Assembly (NCBI RefSeq): GCF_011059145.1
Contig: NZ_JAALLT010000005.1
Coordinates: 1 to 64,000 of the forward strand
DNA length: 64,000 nt
Direction: 5' to 3'
Source: Halalkalibaculum roseum
GTDB lineage: Bacteria; Bacteroidota; Rhodothermia; Balneolales; Balneolaceae
This document shows, piece after piece, positions 63,902 to 64,000 of this stretch (positions are counted from its first letter, which is position 1; each line of letters begins with the position of its first letter). The notes below the pieces were generated by a model. The model was not told the DNA's origin. It saw only the letters and a list, made by a program, of their open reading frames with translations, and searched no databases. Position numbers and translations under genes: made by a program.

Positions 63902-64000
63902 ATGGATTTTTTAAAGAACCTGGGTATCGAGAATAGTAATCCCGGCACAAGCACGGGACAAAATTTTTTGGGTGAGGATCATTCAGAAGAGATTATGAGT
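63902..64000 (+). CDS. Probable ALDH7-type aldehyde dehydrogenase, N-terminus only (cut by window edge)
   Basis: Thirty-three codons from ATG 63902 read MDFLKNLGI followed by NPGTSTGQNFLG. The LGI, N-x-G-x-STG and closing EEIMS pattern is typical of the N-terminus of the ALDH7 (aminoadipate semialdehyde dehydrogenase/antiquitin) group. The catalytic region is outside the window, so this is provisional. It is divergent from the methyltransferase gene. Confidence 0.6.
   Translation, partial: MDFLKNLGIENSNPGTSTGQNFLGEDHSEEIMS

Overview
The window looks like a chromosomal segment of a marine or halotolerant member of the Bacteroidota/Balneolota group (Balneolales-like). This assignment is inferred from gene content and style, not from a database match. 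The reasons are: protein starts mostly lack Shine-Dalgarno sequences and TTG/GTG starts are common; several upstream regions carry the Bacteroidota-type TTG / TAnnTTTG promoter; there is a lamin-tail-domain surface protein with a FlgD-like C-terminus; and two Na+/H+ antiporters are present. There is no transposase, integrase, prophage or CRISPR array. Most of the window is ordinary core genome.

Layout. 1-3173 is the str operon on the minus strand (rpsL, rpsG, fusA, start of tuf). 3294-10703 holds recG, two small membrane-protein genes, typA, an atypical short-chain dehydrogenase, a YjbQ-family gene and another small membrane protein. 10834-10922 is tRNA-Ser(GCU). 11092-16934 is a minus-strand block: HPr and enzyme I of the PTS with a phosphoglucose/phosphomannose isomerase, then birA, tilS and hpt. 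17282-25236 begins with gatC and continues with a cell-surface glycan block: a YfhO-type membrane protein, two family 2 glycosyltransferases, a TupA-like ATP-grasp protein, a sulfotransferase and a Wzx-like flippase.

25256-29267 holds a quinone oxidoreductase, a GxxExxY gene framed by inverted repeats, hisS and an exported protein. 29401-37700 is an ion and solute transport block: NhaA, two tandem amino acid permease paralogues that carry PTS EIIA-like and RCK_C-like tails, a small membrane protein and a CPA-type antiporter with a TrkA-N-like tail. 37762-44111 holds a fused 5-oxoprolinase, a divergent NRAMP-like transporter and a trypsin-like lipoprotein. 44264-56435 mixes aspartate kinase, a CBS/DUF21 protein, an ABC-F ATPase, a classical SDR, a VOC protein, an alpha/beta hydrolase, Cu/Zn SOD, a TauE-type exporter, glyS and asd. 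56638-64000 holds the lamin-tail protein, murI, PhoH with a PIN domain, a DUF5808-like protein, an rRNA methyltransferase and the first codons of a probable ALDH7.

Genes that may work together. EI and HPr lie here without any EIIB/EIIC sugar permease. The only EIIA-like domains in the window are the tails of the two amino acid permeases, each keeping the candidate phospho-histidine. This points to a regulatory PTS that could control transport. Aspartate kinase and aspartate-semialdehyde dehydrogenase, the first two steps of the aspartate family pathway, are both present but not adjacent.

The most unusual material is intergenic. There is a family of 7-bp tandem repeats at many gene borders (CAATTAG and GGTATAA types), including a near-perfect inverted pair of GGTATAA arrays between two convergent genes. 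A dispersed hairpin element (GGACGC-loop-GYGTYC) occurs three times. A GxxExxY gene with a possible PD-(D/E)XK signature is bracketed by 17-bp inverted repeats. A promoter-plus-terminator-like leader precedes the lamin-tail gene. No intergenic stretch exceeds about 300 bp.
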